From assembly GCF_019802285.1 (NCBI RefSeq), contig NZ_JAIEUJ010000002.1:894601-958600 (forward strand): a stretch of 64,000 bases of DNA. The letters are read 5' to 3'. A program made the position numbers and the translations under genes. The stretch's first letter is position 1, and every line of letters begins with the position of its first letter. Source of the DNA: Novilysobacter antarcticus (GTDB lineage Bacteria > Pseudomonadota > Gammaproteobacteria > Xanthomonadales > Xanthomonadaceae). This document shows positions 1 through 9,681 of this stretch, piece after piece. The notes under the pieces were generated by a model that saw only the letters and a list, made by a program, of their open reading frames with translations, had not been told where the DNA came from and ran no database searches.

Positions 1-194
1 GCGGCTTCATCCAGAAGCTGCGCGAGTTGGGGCTGGTCCGGCTGGACGAGAATGCCAAGCTCGTTTTCGAGCTGCCACTGGAGGCGTGGGCACGCGATGC
101 GCGATTCATCCTGGGCCGGGAACTGCGCCACAGCATCGAGAAGGTGAGCCCGGAAGCGGCACGATCGGACGAGGATCCCGCGGCCACAGAATGA
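1..194 (+). CDS. C-terminal end of a truncated gene, possibly glycerol-3-phosphate acyltransferase
   Basis: The reading frame is open from the window edge and stops at 192-194, leaving 63 residues. The tail contains LGLVRLDENAKLVFELP and ARFILGRELRHSIEKVSPEA, followed by an acidic end. This resembles what I remember of the C-terminus of PlsB, the membrane acyltransferase that makes 1-acyl-glycerol-3-phosphate. No catalytic motif of that family lies in this fragment, so the assignment rests on the tail alone. The next gene, cfa, also acts on phospholipids, which fits but does not prove it. The start lies outside the window. Confidence 0.4.
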   Translation, partial: GFIQKLRELGLVRLDENAKLVFELPLEAWARDARFILGRELRHSIEKVSPEAARSDEDPAATE

Positions 195-221
195 CTGCGG
201 TGCACGCCTTGCCGGCGTATT

Positions 222-250
222 TTGCCGGCGCAACTGAACGGCGCTAGGAT
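222..250 (+). promoter_or_regulatory. sigma-70-type promoter candidate for cfa
   Basis: TTGCCG at 222-227 and TAGGAT at 245-250 are separated by exactly 17 bp, a reasonable -35/-10 pair. They sit about 90 bp upstream of the cfa start in the 144-bp gap after the preceding gene. Two GCCGGC copies flank the -35 and could form a small hairpin. Confidence 0.4.
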
Positions 251-338
251 GAACCGTGGCGATCGGCACAGTCGCGAGCCGAATGCTGGAAGTAGTCATT
301 GAAGTACACCCGACGCGACCCCTGACCGAGGTTGCCGC

Positions 339-1547
339 ATGTCGCCTTCATCGCCTGCTCCATCGCCCCGGACCCAGCCCCCGTCCAGCCCACGCCCCGC
401 ACCCGCCACCTCCGTTCTGGACACCGCGCCACAGCAGCTTGTTGCGGGCCTGCTGGGCAAGGCTGACATCCAGATCAACGGCAACCGTCCTTGGGACATG
501 CAGCTGCATGACCCGGCCGCGCTGGAGCGTGCGCTGGCCGAAGGCAACCTCGGCCTCGGCGAGGCCTACATGGCCGGCGCGTGGGACTGCGAACAACTGG
601 ATGTCTTTTTCGAGCGCCTGTTGAGCGCGCACCTGGATCGCGAAGTCCACCCTGCCCGCATCGCCTGGCATGCGCTGCAGGTACGTATGTTCAACCGCCA
701 GAACCGCACCCGTGCCTGGCAGGTCGGCAAGGCCCATTACGATCTGGGCAACGATTTCTACGAGGCCATGCTCGACCCTCGCATGGTCTATTCCTGCGGT
801 TACTGGAAGGACGCGACGGACCTGGCCTCCGCGCAGGAGGCCAAGCTCGAGCTGATCTGCCGCAAGCTTGGGCTGCAACCGGGGATGCGGGTGCTGGACA
901 TCGGCTGCGGTTGGGGCAGTTTCATGGGCTACGCCGCCGAGCGCTATGGCGTGCAATGCATCGGGGTGACCGTGTCCACCGAGCAGACGCGCTACGCGCA
1001 GGAGCGGTATGCCGGTCTGCCCATGGAATTCCGCCTCCAGGACTACCGCGAGCTGGACGGCGACACCCTCGGCGGCCGGGTGGACCGCATCGTCAGCGTC
1101 GGCATGTTCGAGCACGTGGGCCACAAGAACCACCGCGAATACATGCAGGTCGCCCAGCGCTGCCTGGCTTCCGACGGCCTGTTCCTGCTGCACACGATCG
1201 GCAAGAACGAGCGCGATGCCACGCCGGACCGTTGGATCGACAAGCACATCTTTCCCAATGGCGAGACGCCCTCTATCGGCCAGATCGGTGATGCCATCGA
1301 TGGGCTGTTCGTGGCCGAGGACATGCACAATTTCGGCGCCGACTACGATCGCACGCTAATGGCCTGGCACGCCAACTTCGAGGCCGCCTGGCCGCGCTTC
1401 GCCGACAAGCTGGACGGCCCCTTCCAGCGCAAGTGGCGCTATTACCTGCTCTCGTGCGCAGGCGCGTTCCGGGCACGGGAGCTGCAGCTGTGGCAGTGGG
1501 TGCTCTCGCCCGAGGGCGCGGTGGAGGGCTATCCCCGGGTCAGCTGA
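339..1547 (+). CDS. cfa: cyclopropane-fatty-acyl-phospholipid synthase
   Basis: This 402-residue SAM-dependent enzyme adds a methylene bridge to cis double bonds of phospholipid acyl chains in the inner membrane, typically in stationary phase or under stress. A class I SAM-binding motif, VLDIGCGWGS, lies at residues 185-194. Before it are the HYDLGNDFY block (133-141) and YSCGYW (151-156), both characteristic of the CFA/mycolic acid methyltransferase family. GMFEHVGHKN follows at about 254-263. Length matches family members of 380-430 residues. The first 28 residues are Pro/Ser-rich and probably not conserved, so the true start could be slightly downstream. It is transcribed alone, with a promoter candidate at 222-250. 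Confidence 0.93.
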   Translation: MSPSSPAPSPRTQPPSSPRPAPATSVLDTAPQQLVAGLLGKADIQINGNRPWDMQLHDPAALERALAEGNLGLGEAYMAGAWDCEQLDVFFERLLSAHLDREVHPARIAWHALQVRMFNRQNRTRAWQVGKAHYDLGNDFYEAMLDPRMVYSCGYWKDATDLASAQEAKLELICRKLGLQPGMRVLDIGCGWGSFMGYAAERYGVQCIGVTVSTEQTRYAQERYAGLPMEFRLQDYRELDGDTLGGRVDRIVSVGMFEHVGHKNHREYMQVAQRCLASDGLFLLHTIGKNERDATPDRWIDKHIFPNGETPSIGQIGDAIDGLFVAEDMHNFGADYDRTLMAWHANFEAAWPRFADKLDGPFQRKWRYYLLSCAGAFRARELQLWQWVLSPEGAVEGYPRVS

Positions 1548-1659
1548 GCGGACCGTCCGTCTCGCGCACCCTGATGCGGGCATCTCCTTCCAGGCGGGCC
1601 GGTAGAATGCCCGGTCCGATGTCGCAAGACCCGCACGCCCCAACCTGGATTCCGCCCCC

Positions 1660-2562
1660 ATGTTTTTCCGCAACCTGACCCTGTTCCGCTTCCCCACTTC
1701 CACCAAACTTGATGACCTCGACGCCGGCCTGCAGGAGTGCGCACTCAAGCCGGTCGGCGCGCTGGAACTGTCATCGCGCGGCTTCGTATCGCCGATCGGG
1801 CGTGATGGCGAAGAACTCTCGCAGCGCCAGGGCGACGCGATCTGGCTGACCGTGGGCGGCGAGGATCGGCTGCTGCCCGGCGCCGTGGTCAACGACATGC
1901 TGGCCCGCAAGCTGGAGGAGATCGAGCAGACCGAAGGCCGCAAGCCCGGCGGCCGCACCCGCAAGCGCCTCAAGGACGAGCTGATCACCGAGCTCATGCC
2001 GCGGGCCTTCATCAAGCCCAGCCGCACCGATGCGCTGCTGGATCTGGAACACGGGATCGTCGTGGTCGACAGCTCCAGCCGCAAGAGCGCGGAGAACGTG
2101 TGCTCGGAGATCCGCCGCGCGCTGGGCAGCTTCCCGGCGATGCCGCTCAACCCGGAAATCGCGCCGCGCTCGATCCTGACCGGCTGGGTTGCCGGGGAGC
2201 CGCTTCCCGACGGCCTGACCATCGGCGATGAGTGCGAGCTGCGCGATCCGGCCGACCAGGGTGCGGTGGTCAAGGTGCAGCGCATGGAACTCGACAACGA
2301 GGAGATCGCCAAACACCTGGAAACCGGCAAGCAGGTCACCCGCCTGGCGCTGACCCTGGATGACCATGTGTCCTTCGTCCTGGGCGAGGACCTGATCGTG
2401 CGCAAGTTCAAGCTGCTCGACGGCGCGGTGGACCAGCTGGAGTCCACCGACCACGACGACGTGCGCGCGGAGATGGAAGCCCGCTTCGTGCTCATGAGTG
2501 GGGAGGTCAAGCGCCTGTTCGCAGTGCTGCAGTCGGCCTTCAAGCTCAGCGCGGCGGACTGA
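1660..2562 (+). CDS. rdgC: recombination-associated protein RdgC
   Basis: RdgC is a ring-forming, nucleoid-associated DNA-binding protein that limits RecA filament function and supports replication restart. The 300-residue product matches the usual length. It opens with the family signature MFFRNLTLFRFP and carries the conserved SRGFVSPIGRDGEELSQ and MPRAFIKPSRTDALLD blocks. The ATG at 1660 begins exactly at the family N-terminus. A TAGAAT -10-like hexamer lies at 1603-1608, but no good -35 is visible. A metallohydrolase follows 22 bp downstream on the same strand. Confidence 0.95.
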   Translation: MFFRNLTLFRFPTSTKLDDLDAGLQECALKPVGALELSSRGFVSPIGRDGEELSQRQGDAIWLTVGGEDRLLPGAVVNDMLARKLEEIEQTEGRKPGGRTRKRLKDELITELMPRAFIKPSRTDALLDLEHGIVVVDSSSRKSAENVCSEIRRALGSFPAMPLNPEIAPRSILTGWVAGEPLPDGLTIGDECELRDPADQGAVVKVQRMELDNEEIAKHLETGKQVTRLALTLDDHVSFVLGEDLIVRKFKLLDGAVDQLESTDHDDVRAEMEARFVLMSGEVKRLFAVLQSAFKLSAAD

Positions 2563-2584
2563 CGCACGGACCGCAGGCGCCGCC

Positions 2585-3397
2585 GTGCTCCGTCGCCTGC
2601 AAACCCTGGCCTGCGCCAAGCGACCACCCGCGCGGCGTTCGGTGCAGCGCGACACGTTCGAGCTGACCCTGGACGACGGCCAGTCGCTGGAAGTGGAGCG
2701 CCGCCGGGATCCCCGGGCGCGCCGGATCAAGCTCTCGGTCAGCGACCGCGGCGTGCGTCTGACGCTACCGCCGCGGGCCAGCGCCAGCGCCGCGGCGCGC
2801 TTCGCTCACGAACACCGGCAATGGCTGGCGCTGCAACTGGAGCGGCACACGCGCGACGTTCCGCCGCCATTGCAGCGTGACATCTCCGCCTCGCTCCCCT
2901 TGCGCGATACCCAGCATCCGCTGCGATGGGAACGCGGCCGGTTCACCCGGGTCGAGCTGGCGTCCGACGACGGGCTGGTATTCCTGCTGCCCGAGCGCGC
3001 CGGACCGGCGGCGCAGGCGCGGGCCTTGCGGGATTTCTACGAAGGCGAAGCGCGCGCCGACCTTGCCCGCTGGCTGCCGGACTACCTGGACGGGCTGCCA
3101 CGCGCACCGCGCCAGTTCCGGTTCAAGTTGATGTCCTCGCGCTGGGGCTCTCTGGCGCCCGACGACTCCGTCGCCCTGGACCTGTCACTCGTGCTCGCAC
3201 GGCCTTCGGCCTACCGCTATGTGCTGGTGCACGAACTTTGCCACCTCCTCCAGGCCAACCACTCGGCCGCGTTCTGGGCCGAGGTGGAGACGCGGATGCC
3301 GCGCTGGCGTGAGGAGCGCGAGTACCTGCGACTGCACGGCTCACGGCTGAAGGCGACGATGCGCTCGCTGCTGGCGCCCACCACCGACGCAGCCTAG
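2585..3397 (+). CDS. YgjP/SprT-like zinc metallohydrolase (M48/DUF45)
   Basis: The protein (about 270 residues from the GTG at 2585) contains HELCHLLQANHSAAFW, the HExxH-x8-H-type zinc motif of the DUF45/YgjP family of predicted metallopeptidases. It is preceded by the family's RWGSLAPDDSVALDLSLVLAR stretch, here shortened to its key residues RWGS. The exact substrate of these proteins is not established. The frame stays open back into rdgC. I place the start at GTG 2585, just after the rdgC stop, but GTG 2642 (QRDTFELTLDDG next) is equally possible because neither has a strong ribosome binding site. It is probably co-transcribed with rdgC. Confidence 0.78.
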   Translation: MLRRLQTLACAKRPPARRSVQRDTFELTLDDGQSLEVERRRDPRARRIKLSVSDRGVRLTLPPRASASAAARFAHEHRQWLALQLERHTRDVPPPLQRDISASLPLRDTQHPLRWERGRFTRVELASDDGLVFLLPERAGPAAQARALRDFYEGEARADLARWLPDYLDGLPRAPRQFRFKLMSSRWGSLAPDDSVALDLSLVLARPSAYRYVLVHELCHLLQANHSAAFWAEVETRMPRWREEREYLRLHGSRLKATMRSLLAPTTDAA

Positions 3398-3445
3398 GCG
3401 GGCGACGCTGCCAGCATTGCCCTTGGCGCCGCCGAAGCGCGCCGA

Positions 3446-4318
3446 TCACACGACGCGGAAGAAGTCCGCGAACACCGCAGCCACCTCGGCCGGCTGCTCC
3501 ATGTGCACATGATGGCCGCCCGGCATGGTGGTCAGTCGCGCGTCGCGCAGGCAATCGAATCGCGCCCGCCGCTGCTCTTCGGGGAAATAGACCTGCGCCG
3601 GCTCGGCGTAGAGCACCTGCGTCGGGCACTCCACCGCGCGCAACAACTCGCGCACCTGCTCCTCGCTGATGCGGATCGCCGTCGGCCGCGTGAGGCGTGG
3701 ATCGCTGCGCCAGCTGAAACCCCGGGGACCGCCCTCACCACGTACCGGTACCAGGCCCCGATCGACCAGCAGGCTCGCCGCGTCGGGCTGGATATCCCCG
3801 GCCTGCAAACGCGCGCGGACGGCGGCGGCCGGATCGGGGAATACGCGCAACGGCTTACGCGGGCGGCCGGGGCGTGCGAAGGCCTCGCGCAGGGATTCGA
3901 CGTGGCGCCCCTGCTCGGCCGACAGCGCGCCCAGTGCCTCTATCGTTCCCAAGCGCTGGATCCGCTGTGGCGCGGCGGCGGCCATCAGGCTCGCCACCGC
4001 ACCGCCCAGGGAGTGGCCGAGCAGCGCGAACTCGTCCCAGCCCAGTGCATCGGCTGCCGCAAACACCGACCGCGCCATGGCGACCACGGTGTATTCGGCG
4101 GCTTCGGGAAAGTGGTCGCTGGCGCCGTGGCCGGGCATGTCCAGGGCGACCAGTTCAATGCTCGGCAAATGCGCATGCAGCGGGATGAAGCTGGCGGCGT
4201 TGTCCAACCAGCCGTGCAAGGCCAGCACCCGGGGGACCGTCCGGCCGGCGGGCGAAGCGCGCAAACCGGCCAAGCGGCCCAACCGGGTGTCAAGGACGAA
4301 CTCGTGCAGACGATTCAC
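3446..4318 (-). CDS. alpha/beta-fold hydrolase
   Basis: This 290-residue serine hydrolase of the alpha/beta fold has the oxyanion segment LALHGWLDN near residue 35, the nucleophile elbow GHSLGGA with Ser103, and a late histidine in [12 protein letters not shown]. The substrate cannot be read from sequence; it looks like the esterase/epoxide-hydrolase-type generalists. The start is GTG at 4316-4318, which overlaps the hemH stop in a GTGA arrangement, so it is translationally coupled to hemH. The long upstream extension of the frame lies inside hemH and is not part of the protein. Confidence 0.82.
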   Translation of the reverse strand: MNRLHEFVLDTRLGRLAGLRASPAGRTVPRVLALHGWLDNAASFIPLHAHLPSIELVALDMPGHGASDHFPEAAEYTVVAMARSVFAAADALGWDEFALLGHSLGGAVASLMAAAAPQRIQRLGTIEALGALSAEQGRHVESLREAFARPGRPRKPLRVFPDPAAAVRARLQAGDIQPDAASLLVDRGLVPVRGEGGPRGFSWRSDPRLTRPTAIRISEEQVRELLRAVECPTQVLYAEPAQVYFPEEQRRARFDCLRDARLTTMPGGHHVHMEQPAEVAAVFADFFRVV

Positions 4319-5298
4319 GCCGGGGCCAGCGGCCACGCGTCCAGGCCGCGCCGCGCCACCCCGGCGATGACACCCGCATGCGCCGGCGAATCGTTGAGGC
4401 AGGGAATGTAGCGAAGCGTGCCACCGCGCGCGGCGACCTCCGCGGCCAGCTCCATGGAGATCTCCTCCAGCGTCTCCAGGCAGTCGGCCGCAAACCCGGG
4501 CGCGACCACGTCGATTCGCTGCACACCCCGCTCCCCCAGGGCCGCCAGCGCGGTGGTCGTCGCCGGCTCCAGCCAACGCTCCGCACCAAAGCGCGACTGG
4601 TAACTGATCGTCCACTCATGCGGCTCCAGCTCCAGCGCCTTGGCGATGGCCTGGGCGCCCGCTTCGGACTGGCGCTGGTATGGATCGCCGTTGCGGATGA
4701 CCCGCTTGGGCAGGCCGTGGAAGGAGAACACCAGGTGATCACCGGCGCCGTTGCGGTCGCGATGGTCGCGGATCGAGTCGGCAATCGCAGCCACCCAAGC
4801 CGGGTCCACGTGGTAGTCATCGACCATGCGCACCTGCATCGCGGTCTCGCGCGCCAGCACGTCGCCCACGGTCGCCGTCGTGGTGGTGGAGTACTGCGGG
4901 TACAGCGGCAGGCCGAGCACCCGGCGGATGCCGCGAGCGCGCAGGTCGTCCAGCACCTTGGTCAGCGACGGATTGCCGTAGCGCATCGCGTCCACAACCA
5001 GTACATCCGGCATTTCGCGCTGGACGCCCTCGGCCAGGCGACGGGTGTAGACCGCCAACGGAGAACCGCCGTCCAGCCACACGCTGGCGTACTTGAGTGC
5101 CACCTTGGGTGAGCGGCGCGGCAGGATAATGCCGTGCAGAAGCGGCAGCCAGAACAGTCGCGGCAGTGCCACCACGCGGCGGTCCGACAGGAACTCGCCC
5201 AGGTAGCGGCGCACCGCCTCCGCGGTGGGCGCGTCGGGCGTGCCAAGATTGACCAGCACGACGGCGGTATCGGGGGACGGGGGAGCGGATTCAGTCAT
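4315..5298 (-). CDS. hemH: ferrochelatase
   Basis: HemH inserts Fe2+ into protoporphyrin IX, the last step of protoheme synthesis, at the cytoplasmic face of the inner membrane. The 327-residue product shows [13 protein letters not shown] at the N-terminus, the catalytic His194 in FSFHGLPKR, and the metal-site segment [14 protein letters not shown]. Length and motif order fit bacterial ferrochelatase. The start is the ATG at 5298 (MTESAPP), because codons upstream of it show no conservation. The downstream hydrolase starts inside its stop codon. Confidence 0.95.
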   Translation of the reverse strand: MTESAPPSPDTAVVLVNLGTPDAPTAEAVRRYLGEFLSDRRVVALPRLFWLPLLHGIILPRRSPKVALKYASVWLDGGSPLAVYTRRLAEGVQREMPDVLVVDAMRYGNPSLTKVLDDLRARGIRRVLGLPLYPQYSTTTTATVGDVLARETAMQVRMVDDYHVDPAWVAAIADSIRDHRDRNGAGDHLVFSFHGLPKRVIRNGDPYQRQSEAGAQAIAKALELEPHEWTISYQSRFGAERWLEPATTTALAALGERGVQRIDVVAPGFAADCLETLEEISMELAAEVAARGGTLRYIPCLNDSPAHAGVIAGVARRGLDAWPLAPA

Positions 5299-5457
5299 CC
5301 GTATAGGATGCCAGCTGCGGGTGGTTCCCACATGATTCATCGCCGCGTCACTAGCCTGAGGAACGCTCCAGCAAGAACTTCGACGCCCTCGCGCGGTCGA
5401 TGTGAATGTACCGGCACCCCTCGGGTTCCATCCGTATCCCAGTTTCCGGAGTCCTCC

Positions 5458-6345
5458 ATGTCGATAGTCCCCCGCCTTGCCGTGATCCTGCTCGCGCTCG
5501 CCGTGGCCGTCCCCGCCGTTGCCGGGGTGACCGAAGACGAGCGCGCCCGCAACGCGGTGCGCGTGCTCAACGAGATCCAGGCCATTCCGGAGTCCGGCAT
5601 CCCGGATGTGATGCTCGACCAGGCCAAGGCCATCGTGGTGGTGCCCGATACGCTGAAGATCGGTCTGGTGCTGGGCGGCCGCCGCGGCCACGGCCTGGTG
5701 TCGATCAAGACCCCGCAGGGCACATGGTCGAACCCCTCGTTCGTCAAGCTCACCGGCGCCAGCATCGGCTTCCAGGCCGGCGTGCAGTCCTCCGACGTGG
5801 TTCTGGTGTTCACCAGCCAGCGCGGTCTGGACTCGATCGTCAACGGCAAGCTGACCCTGGGCGCCGATGCCAGCGTGGCCGCCGGGCCGGTCGGCCGTAC
5901 CACCGGGCTGGCGACCGATGGCGGCCTCAAGGCGGAGATCTGGTCATGGTCGCGCGCGCGCGGCCTGTTCGCCGGCGTTGCGCTTGACGGTGCCGTGCTC
6001 AGCATCGATGACGCCGCTAACCAGAACGTTTACGGAGGCGGCACCACGCCGCGGATGATCTTCGAGGACCGCGCTGGCCAGCGCGCCTCCGATGCCGTGG
6101 TCGGCTTCCGTGACCAGCTTGAGGAAGCCACCGCGACCGCACGCGCAGCGCGCCAACACGAGCCGGCCCGTGCGCCGGCCGCCGGCGCTAATGCTCCTGC
6201 TCCGGCACCACTGCCGCCCGGTCCGCAGTACAACGCCCCGCTGAACGCGCCTCTCGATGCACCGACGCAGCCGCAGCCGTTCGAGCCCGTGGACAGCCCG
6301 CAGCCGCCGGCAATCCACACCGAGCCTCTGCCGCCCAACGGGTAA
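5458..6345 (+). CDS. secreted SYLF-domain (Ysc84-like) lipid-binding protein
   Basis: The 295-residue protein begins with a signal peptide ([23 protein letters not shown]). A SYLF/Ysc84 domain follows, with the family segments [41 protein letters not shown] and the [17 protein letters not shown] block (shortened here). The C-terminal 80 residues are Pro/Ala-rich and probably disordered. Eukaryotic SYLF domains bind phosphoinositides; the bacterial role is not settled, but an envelope location is likely. The ATG at 5458 starts the signal peptide directly. The gene is divergent from hemH across 159 bp with no obvious promoter. Confidence 0.82.
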   Translation: MSIVPRLAVILLALAVAVPAVAGVTEDERARNAVRVLNEIQAIPESGIPDVMLDQAKAIVVVPDTLKIGLVLGGRRGHGLVSIKTPQGTWSNPSFVKLTGASIGFQAGVQSSDVVLVFTSQRGLDSIVNGKLTLGADASVAAGPVGRTTGLATDGGLKAEIWSWSRARGLFAGVALDGAVLSIDDAANQNVYGGGTTPRMIFEDRAGQRASDAVVGFRDQLEEATATARAARQHEPARAPAAGANAPAPAPLPPGPQYNAPLNAPLDAPTQPQPFEPVDSPQPPAIHTEPLPPNG

Positions 6346-6418
6346 ACGTCCGCACTGATCGGCAGTCGCCGGTAATTGCGGGTATTCTGGAAGCTCTGGT
6401 TCTTCTGCGGACACGTCG

Positions 6419-6670
6419 ATGGGTAGTATGAGTATTGGGCACTGGGTAGTCGTGCTGTTGATCGTGGTACTGGTGTTTGGCACCAAGCGCCTGAAGAACG
6501 TCGGCAAGGACCTCGGTGAGGCCGTGAAGGGCTTCAAGAAGGGCGTGCACGACGATGACGATATCGATGCCAACCGCCCGCCGGCCCGCCTGGGCGATGA
6601 CGCCCGTCGCGATGAGCCGTCCGCCCGCCGGCCCGCGGACGTGCGCGACGACGAGCAGATTCCGCGCTGA
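6419..6670 (+). CDS. tatA: Sec-independent protein translocase subunit TatA
   Basis: TatA multimers form the size-adapting conduit of the twin-arginine pathway, which exports folded proteins across the inner membrane. The 83-residue product has a single N-terminal membrane helix ([21 protein letters not shown]), the FG hinge and the amphipathic helix [21 protein letters not shown], then a charged, disordered tail. MGSxSI at the start is typical of TatA, so I keep ATG 6419 rather than ATG 6428. It is followed by tatB after 44 bp. Confidence 0.95.
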   Translation: MGSMSIGHWVVVLLIVVLVFGTKRLKNVGKDLGEAVKGFKKGVHDDDDIDANRPPARLGDDARRDEPSARRPADVRDDEQIPR

Positions 6671-6714
6671 GCGCGGAGTGCCTCTGATCCGGGTGTGAAC
6701 CCCGGCGGCCTGAC

Positions 6715-7149
6715 ATGTTTGACATCGGCTTTTCCGAGCTTTTCGTCGTCGCGATCGTCGCCCTCATGGTGCTCGGTCCGGAACGGCTGCCGCGTGCGGC
6801 GCGTTTCACCGGTCTATGGGTGCGCCGTGCGCGCGCGCAGTGGTACTCGGTCAAGTCCGAACTGGAACGCGAGCTGGCCGACGACGAGCTGAAAAAAAGC
6901 CTCGTGCGGACCCGCGACGAGCTGCGCGAGCTGGGCAACGAACTGCAGAGCCATGGGCGCGAACTGCAGGATGACCTGCGCCGCGAAGGCAAGGGCATCG
7001 AGCAATCGGTGAAAGACGCGGTCGCTCCGGTCACCAAAAGCGCGACCGGCACTGTGGCGCCCGCCATCGCGCAGGATCCAGGCCAAGACGCTGACAAAGC
7101 CCCAGCCGAAGCGGCCGCTACCCCCACCGCTCCGGTTTCGCGCCCATGA
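6715..7149 (+). CDS. tatB: Sec-independent protein translocase subunit TatB
   Basis: TatB pairs with TatC to form the receptor for twin-arginine signal peptides. The 144-residue protein has the signature N-terminus MFDIGFSELFVVAIVALMVLG, then PERLPRAARFTG and a long charged amphipathic/coiled region (about residues 45-105) ending in an Ala/Pro-rich tail. It overlaps tatC by four bases (ATGA at 7146-7149), so the two are coupled in translation. Confidence 0.95.
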   Translation: MFDIGFSELFVVAIVALMVLGPERLPRAARFTGLWVRRARAQWYSVKSELERELADDELKKSLVRTRDELRELGNELQSHGRELQDDLRREGKGIEQSVKDAVAPVTKSATGTVAPAIAQDPGQDADKAPAEAAATPTAPVSRP

Positions 7150-7937
7150 GCACGAATCCGGCCGACACGCCCCGTGACCCGATGGACGACGACACCGAGG
7201 CCGCACCACGCCTGATCGACCATCTGATCGAGCTGCGCGGGCGCCTGTTGCGCGCCGTGACCGGGCTGCTGGCAGTGCTGGTGCTGCTGCTGCCCTTCGG
7301 CAACAAGCTATACGCTGCGCTCGCTGCTCCCCTGCTGGCCAAGCTGCCACCGGGTGGTCAGCTGATCGCGGTCGAGGTGGCCAGCCCGTTCTTTGCACCA
7401 TTGAAGCTGGCGTTTTTCGCCGCCTTGATGATCTCGATGCCCTGGCTGCTGTACCAGGCATGGGCGTTCGTCGCCCCGGGCCTGTACCAGCGCGAGAAGC
7501 GCCTGGCAGTGCCGCTGCTCGCATCGTCGGTGGCCCTGTTCTATGCCGGCTGCGCCTTCGCCTTTTTCCTTGTGCTGCCCGCGGTGTTCGGTTTCCTGAC
7601 CAAGATCGCGCCTGAGGGCGTGGCGATGATGACCGACATCAGCGCCTACCTGGATTTCGTGCTGGTGATCTTCCTGGCCTTCGGCGCCAGCTTCGAGTTG
7701 CCCGTTGCGATGGTGATTGCCGCCTTGCTGGGCTGGGTCACTCCGGAACAATTGAAGGAATCGCGTGGCTACGCCGTCGTCGGGATCTTTGTCCTGGCGG
7801 CCGTCATCACACCGCCTGATGTGGTCTCCCAGCTGATGCTCGCAGCGCCGATGTGCTTCCTCTACGAGGTGGGCATCATCGCGTCGCGCTGGCTGGTGCG
7901 CGGTGACAGGACGGCGGTCGCCAGCGACCCGGAATGA
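7146..7937 (+). CDS. tatC: Sec-independent protein translocase subunit TatC
   Basis: TatC is the six-helix receptor core of the Tat system. The 263-residue product shows LIDHLIELRGRLLRAV near the N-terminus, the conserved periplasmic PFFAPLKLAFFAALMISMPW segment and the YQAWAFVAPGLYQREKR loop. Later it has the FGASFELPVAMV helix. It is coupled to tatB (4-bp overlap upstream) and to the RDD gene (4-bp overlap downstream). Confidence 0.96.
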   Translation: MSTNPADTPRDPMDDDTEAAPRLIDHLIELRGRLLRAVTGLLAVLVLLLPFGNKLYAALAAPLLAKLPPGGQLIAVEVASPFFAPLKLAFFAALMISMPWLLYQAWAFVAPGLYQREKRLAVPLLASSVALFYAGCAFAFFLVLPAVFGFLTKIAPEGVAMMTDISAYLDFVLVIFLAFGASFELPVAMVIAALLGWVTPEQLKESRGYAVVGIFVLAAVITPPDVVSQLMLAAPMCFLYEVGIIASRWLVRGDRTAVASDPE

Positions 7938-8626
7938 CCGCTCCGCTCCAACCGGGCGGCCTGTTGCAGCGCAGCGCCGCCTGGACCCTGGATGCCGCCC
8001 TGTGTGGTCCGCTCTCCGTGTTGCTGGCCTGGCCATTTCTTTCCGGTCGTGCCGCCGCGTTTGCACAAAAGATGAATCAGCTGCTGGACGCCTGTGGCCA
8101 TGCCATGGGCCGGGCAATCATCGACGGCGTGCCGCTGCCGGCGCTGGGAATGACGGTGTTGCAGGATCCCGCGATCCGGGCGACCACGGCCGGGCTGGAG
8201 CACGCGTTGTGGGCGCTTGCCTGGCCACCCCTGACTGCGTTCGTCGTGGTGTCGGCGGTTTACCACATCGGTTTCGAAGCCGGCCCATGGCAGTCAACCG
8301 CCGGGCAACGGTTGCTGGGGCTGCAGGTCACCGATATCCGGCAGCAACGGCTGCGTCCGGGCCGCGCGCTGTTACGTCATGTCGCCGGCGCGGCATCGTG
8401 GTTGACCCTCAACATCGGCCACCTGATGGCCGCCCTCCCGCCCCTGCACCTTGCCCTGCACGACCACCTCAGCGGAACCCGGGTATGGGCTGCCACGTCG
8501 CGCATGCCTTCTTGGGCGGTCGCCTGGCTGGCCCTGGTCGGGGCCCTTTCGCTGGGGCTGGGCGCCTGGTGGATCGCAACCGCGATGGCCACGATGCAAC
8601 TGGCGCTGGAACAATCGCTGCGGTGA
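7934..8626 (+). CDS. RDD-family membrane protein
   Basis: The 230-residue protein begins with GGLLQRSAAWTLDAALCGPL, the R...D pattern that defines RDD proteins. It has STAGQRLLGLQVTD, the second hallmark, near residue 120, and about four hydrophobic segments. RDD proteins are integral membrane proteins of mostly unknown function, some linked to ion transport. Its ATG overlaps the tatC stop (ATGA), so it belongs to the tat transcript. Whether it helps export or is only a passenger gene is unknown. Confidence 0.75.
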   Translation: MTAPLQPGGLLQRSAAWTLDAALCGPLSVLLAWPFLSGRAAAFAQKMNQLLDACGHAMGRAIIDGVPLPALGMTVLQDPAIRATTAGLEHALWALAWPPLTAFVVVSAVYHIGFEAGPWQSTAGQRLLGLQVTDIRQQRLRPGRALLRHVAGAASWLTLNIGHLMAALPPLHLALHDHLSGTRVWAATSRMPSWAVAWLALVGALSLGLGAWWIATAMATMQLALEQSLR

Positions 8627-8671
8627 CGCCGCCCCGGACGCGCGCACCGTCCAGGGCGTGAATCCGCGTTG

Positions 8672-9592
8672 TCAGGCCGCGACGCCCTCGGTCGCCATCG
8701 CCCCTGCGGTTGCTCCGCCACCGCAGACGTCGCGCCACAGGTGGTACATCGCACCAAACATGACCACGTACATCGCCAGCATGCCTGCGATGTACAGGGG
8801 GATCGCCAGTACGGCCGCCAGCCACGCGCCGGCAAACTTGCCCAGCAGACCAATCAGCATGGCCAGAAGGATGATTGCGACGGCCACCACGATCATTGCC
8901 ACGATGGCGGCGATCACGAACACCAGCAGCGGCAACAGGTTCTTGAACGCGCCAACGATGCCGTCGCCGAGCGCGGAAAATACGCCGCGCCGACGCAACA
9001 CCACCTGGCCCAGCGCGATGGCCTGCACGCCGTAGAACACCAGTCCCACCACCAGCATCGCCACACTCGCAACGCCCATGCCCGCCGGCAGCTGGGTCAG
9101 CACCGCCGGGTCGGCGCCGCCTGCGATCGAGGACTGCAGCACCTGCAGGTACCAGCGCACGAATCCGCCGGCAAAGGCCATCAGCACGGCGACCAGGATC
9201 ACGTACTGCAGCACCACCAGCATCACCATCAGGCCAATCGTGCGCAGGGACGTGGCGAGATCACCGAAGCCGCCGAACACGTCCGTTGCCCGCGCTCCGC
9301 TGCCGCTTTCGACTTTGTCCAGCAGGCGCAGGAAGCCCACCACCATCATCGCCATGATCACCAGCACCAGCACACTCATCACTGCCGTGCCAACCATCAT
9401 GCCGGTGAGACTGTCGCCCATCGTCGCCGCCAAGGCAAGCTGGACGGCGACCCCGGCGAATGCCGCGGCGAGCACCACCACCGTCATCAACGCTGCACCG
9501 CCAAAAACTGCGCCGGGACCGTTGCGGCCGACGTTGATTGCGCGCGTCAGCCAGCCGAGGCCGGCCATGGGCCCCATTGCACGAGTGCTCAT
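8672..9592 (-). CDS. polytopic membrane protein of unknown function
   Basis: The 306-residue product has about six hydrophobic segments (near residues 28-55, 65-90, 115-142, 170-195, 220-250 and 255-285). There is a loop, GVQAIALGQVVLRRRGVFSALGDG (shortened to key residues RRRGVFSALGDG), between segments four and five. The layout resembles the neighbouring BPSS1780-like gene, but I cannot assign a family. The ATG at 9592 (MSTRAMG) is the only convincing start. It lies 89 bp downstream of the other membrane gene on the same strand, so they are probably co-transcribed. Confidence 0.7.
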   Translation of the reverse strand: MSTRAMGPMAGLGWLTRAINVGRNGPGAVFGGAALMTVVVLAAAFAGVAVQLALAATMGDSLTGMMVGTAVMSVLVLVIMAMMVVGFLRLLDKVESGSGARATDVFGGFGDLATSLRTIGLMVMLVVLQYVILVAVLMAFAGGFVRWYLQVLQSSIAGGADPAVLTQLPAGMGVASVAMLVVGLVFYGVQAIALGQVVLRRRGVFSALGDGIVGAFKNLLPLLVFVIAAIVAMIVVAVAIILLAMLIGLLGKFAGAWLAAVLAIPLYIAGMLAMYVVMFGAMYHLWRDVCGGGATAGAMATEGVAA

Positions 9593-9681
9593 CGTTCTTC
9601 TCTCCCCTTGAATTCATCCCTGCAAGCCCCGCAATACAGGGCAACAAAAGCTCTCCCCCGAGAGCCTGTCCCTTATGGCCG

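Noticed and set aside
348..1328. Long minus-strand open frame opposite cfa
   Set aside because: It is exactly antisense to a clear CFA synthase, has no domain I recognise, and arises from GC-rich third positions.
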